Below, in pieces: positions 6,159-7,161 of a stretch of DNA of 7,161 nucleotides (position 1 is its first letter; each line of letters opens with the position of its first letter). Source of the stretch: an uncultured Gemmatimonadota bacterium (GTDB lineage Bacteria > Gemmatimonadota > Gemmatimonadetes > Gemmatimonadales > GWC2-71-9); NCBI GenBank assembly GCA_946479805.1, contig CAMLHP010000105.1, forward strand, positions 1 through 7,161, written 5' to 3'. The position numbers and the translations under genes were made by a program. The notes under the pieces are model-generated. The model saw only the letters and a program-made list of their open reading frames with translations. It ran no database searches and was not told the origin of the DNA.

Positions 6159-7161
6159 ATGCAATATTCTCGTACGTTCAAGCGGGCACTTGGTGGTCTC
6201 GCGGCCCTCGCCCTCGCCGGCATCGGGATGCCCCCGAGTCTGGCGAGCGCGCAGGTGCAAGCGAGCGAGCTGGTTCCGGCGCTCGCTCCGGCCTCCGCCG
6301 ACAGGTATTCGCTGACACTCGGTGCAGTCTACCACGGCGTGGAGAAGGCCAACCCGCGCCTGGCCGCAGCCGGAGCCCAGGCCCGTGCCGCCGAAGCACG
6401 CATCGCTCCCGCGCGGCGGCCTCCGGACCCGCAGCTCCAGTTTGGGCTGATGAACCGGAACCTCCCCGGCTTCGGCCTCTCCGACCCGCTGGGCATGAAC
6501 CAGCTGCAGTTGATGCAGATGGTGCCGTTTCCGGGCAAGCTCGCACTCGCGGGCAATGTGGCGCGCGAGCAGGCCGATGCGCAGCGGGCCCGAAGCACGG
6601 ATGTCGCCTGGGACGTGCGAGCCCAGTCCGCGATGTCCTACTACGAGATCTACCAGATGGACCAGTCACTGGAGGTGGCGCGCGAGTCGCTGCGGCTCCT
6701 CGTGGATCTCGCCGAGACCGCGCGCACGATGTACGCGGTGGGCGAAGGCCGTCAGGTCGACGTGCTGCGCGCCCAGGTCGAGATCGCCCGCACGGAGGAA
6801 GAGATTACCCGAATGGAGGTCGAGCGCATCTCGGCCACGGCGCGCCTCAACGCCCTGCTGGCTCGCCCCGTCGAGGCGCCGGTTGGCTCGGTTGTGCTGC
6901 CGGCCTTTCCCGTGAAGCTGCCGCCGCTCGACAGCCTGGTGGCGGAATCCCAGGCGCAGCGCCCCATCGTCAGGGCCGGTGAGGCCGAGGTACGCGCTGC
7001 CGAGGCGGGAATCCTGCTTGCCCGACGTGAGATCTGGCCTGACTTCCAGGTCGGCGTGCAGTACGGCCAGCGCCCCATGGAAGACGGGGCGACCGACCGC
7101 ATGGTAAGCCTGATGGTGGGCGCCAACGTGCCGATCTTCGCAGGCAGCCGTCAGTTGGCGA
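6159..7161 (+). CDS. TolC-family outer-membrane efflux protein, 3' truncated by window
   Basis: The reading frame is open to the window end and gives the first 334 residues of a protein that should total about 420-480. It forms the trimeric outer-membrane duct of a tripartite efflux pump. The start ATG at 6159 leads a Sec signal peptide: basic RTFKR, a hydrophobic LGGLAALALAGIG core, and probable cleavage after A31 (ASA/Q). There is no lipobox Cys, unlike lipoprotein CusC/NodT types. The mature part has the two-helix outer-membrane-efflux repeat: an early EKANPRLAAAGAQARAAEAR helix, PDPQLQFG, a Met-containing segment with M98, M113, M119 and M121, then VPFPGKLALAG (122-132) and long helices ending near NALLARP. 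PFPGKL-type segments occur in metal-efflux relatives. No good Shine-Dalgarno is visible; an in-frame GTG at 6153 is the only close alternative. The 103-nt gap after the kinase suggests its own promoter. Substrate is undetermined; Cu/Ag or Zn/Co/Cd efflux is the leading guess. Confidence 0.88.
   Translation, partial: MQYSRTFKRALGGLAALALAGIGMPPSLASAQVQASELVPALAPASADRYSLTLGAVYHGVEKANPRLAAAGAQARAAEARIAPARRPPDPQLQFGLMNRNLPGFGLSDPLGMNQLQLMQMVPFPGKLALAGNVAREQADAQRARSTDVAWDVRAQSAMSYYEIYQMDQSLEVARESLRLLVDLAETARTMYAVGEGRQVDVLRAQVEIARTEEEITRMEVERISATARLNALLARPVEAPVGSVVLPAFPVKLPPLDSLVAESQAQRPIVRAGEAEVRAAEAGILLARREIWPDFQVGVQYGQRPMEDGATDRMVSLMVGANVPIFAGSRQLA

Noticed and set aside
6155..6982. 275-codon plus-strand open frame starting at GTG 6155
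   Set aside because: Its translation is Arg/Gly/Pro-rich without a domain. The frame starting at ATG 6159 gives a signal peptide and TolC-family motifs and stays open to the window end.

Overview
The window is high-GC, densely packed DNA with every recognised gene on the + strand. Codon third positions are strongly G/C. An outer-membrane TolC-family protein with a Sec signal peptide points to a diderm (Gram-negative) bacterium. The sequence alone does not fix the phylum; Gemmatimonadota, Acidobacteriota or a high-GC proteobacterium would all fit.

Region 1 (1-110) is a short leader that holds a perfect 17-bp tandem duplication and a weak Shine-Dalgarno before the first gene. Region 2 (111-3899) holds two tandem glutamine-dependent asparagine synthetase (AsnB-type) genes separated by 3 nt, so almost certainly co-transcribed. 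The first looks canonical in both active sites. The second keeps the N-terminal Cys glutaminase and the PP-loop, but its second synthetase motif is altered: GGQGGDE replaces SGDGGDE, and the usual DEP motif just upstream is missing. The pair is therefore probably not a simple duplication of one housekeeping activity.

Region 3 (3943-6055) is a two-component system: an OmpR-family response regulator, probably starting at TTG 3943, and a membrane HAMP/HisKA/HATPase sensor kinase that follows after 1 nt. Region 4 (6159 to the window end) is the 5' part of a TolC-family outer-membrane efflux gene resembling metal-efflux (CusC/CzcC-like) partners, with a Met-containing segment before a VPFPGKL motif. 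The 103-nt gap before it carries an 11-bp-period direct repeat that starts over the kinase stop codon. It has the layout of an OmpR-family operator, so the two-component system may control the efflux operon. The usual layout would place a periplasmic adaptor and an RND pump beyond the window edge.

No RNA gene, CRISPR array, insertion sequence or phage element was seen. The content is mostly ordinary; the points most worth checking are the divergent second synthetase and the candidate operator.
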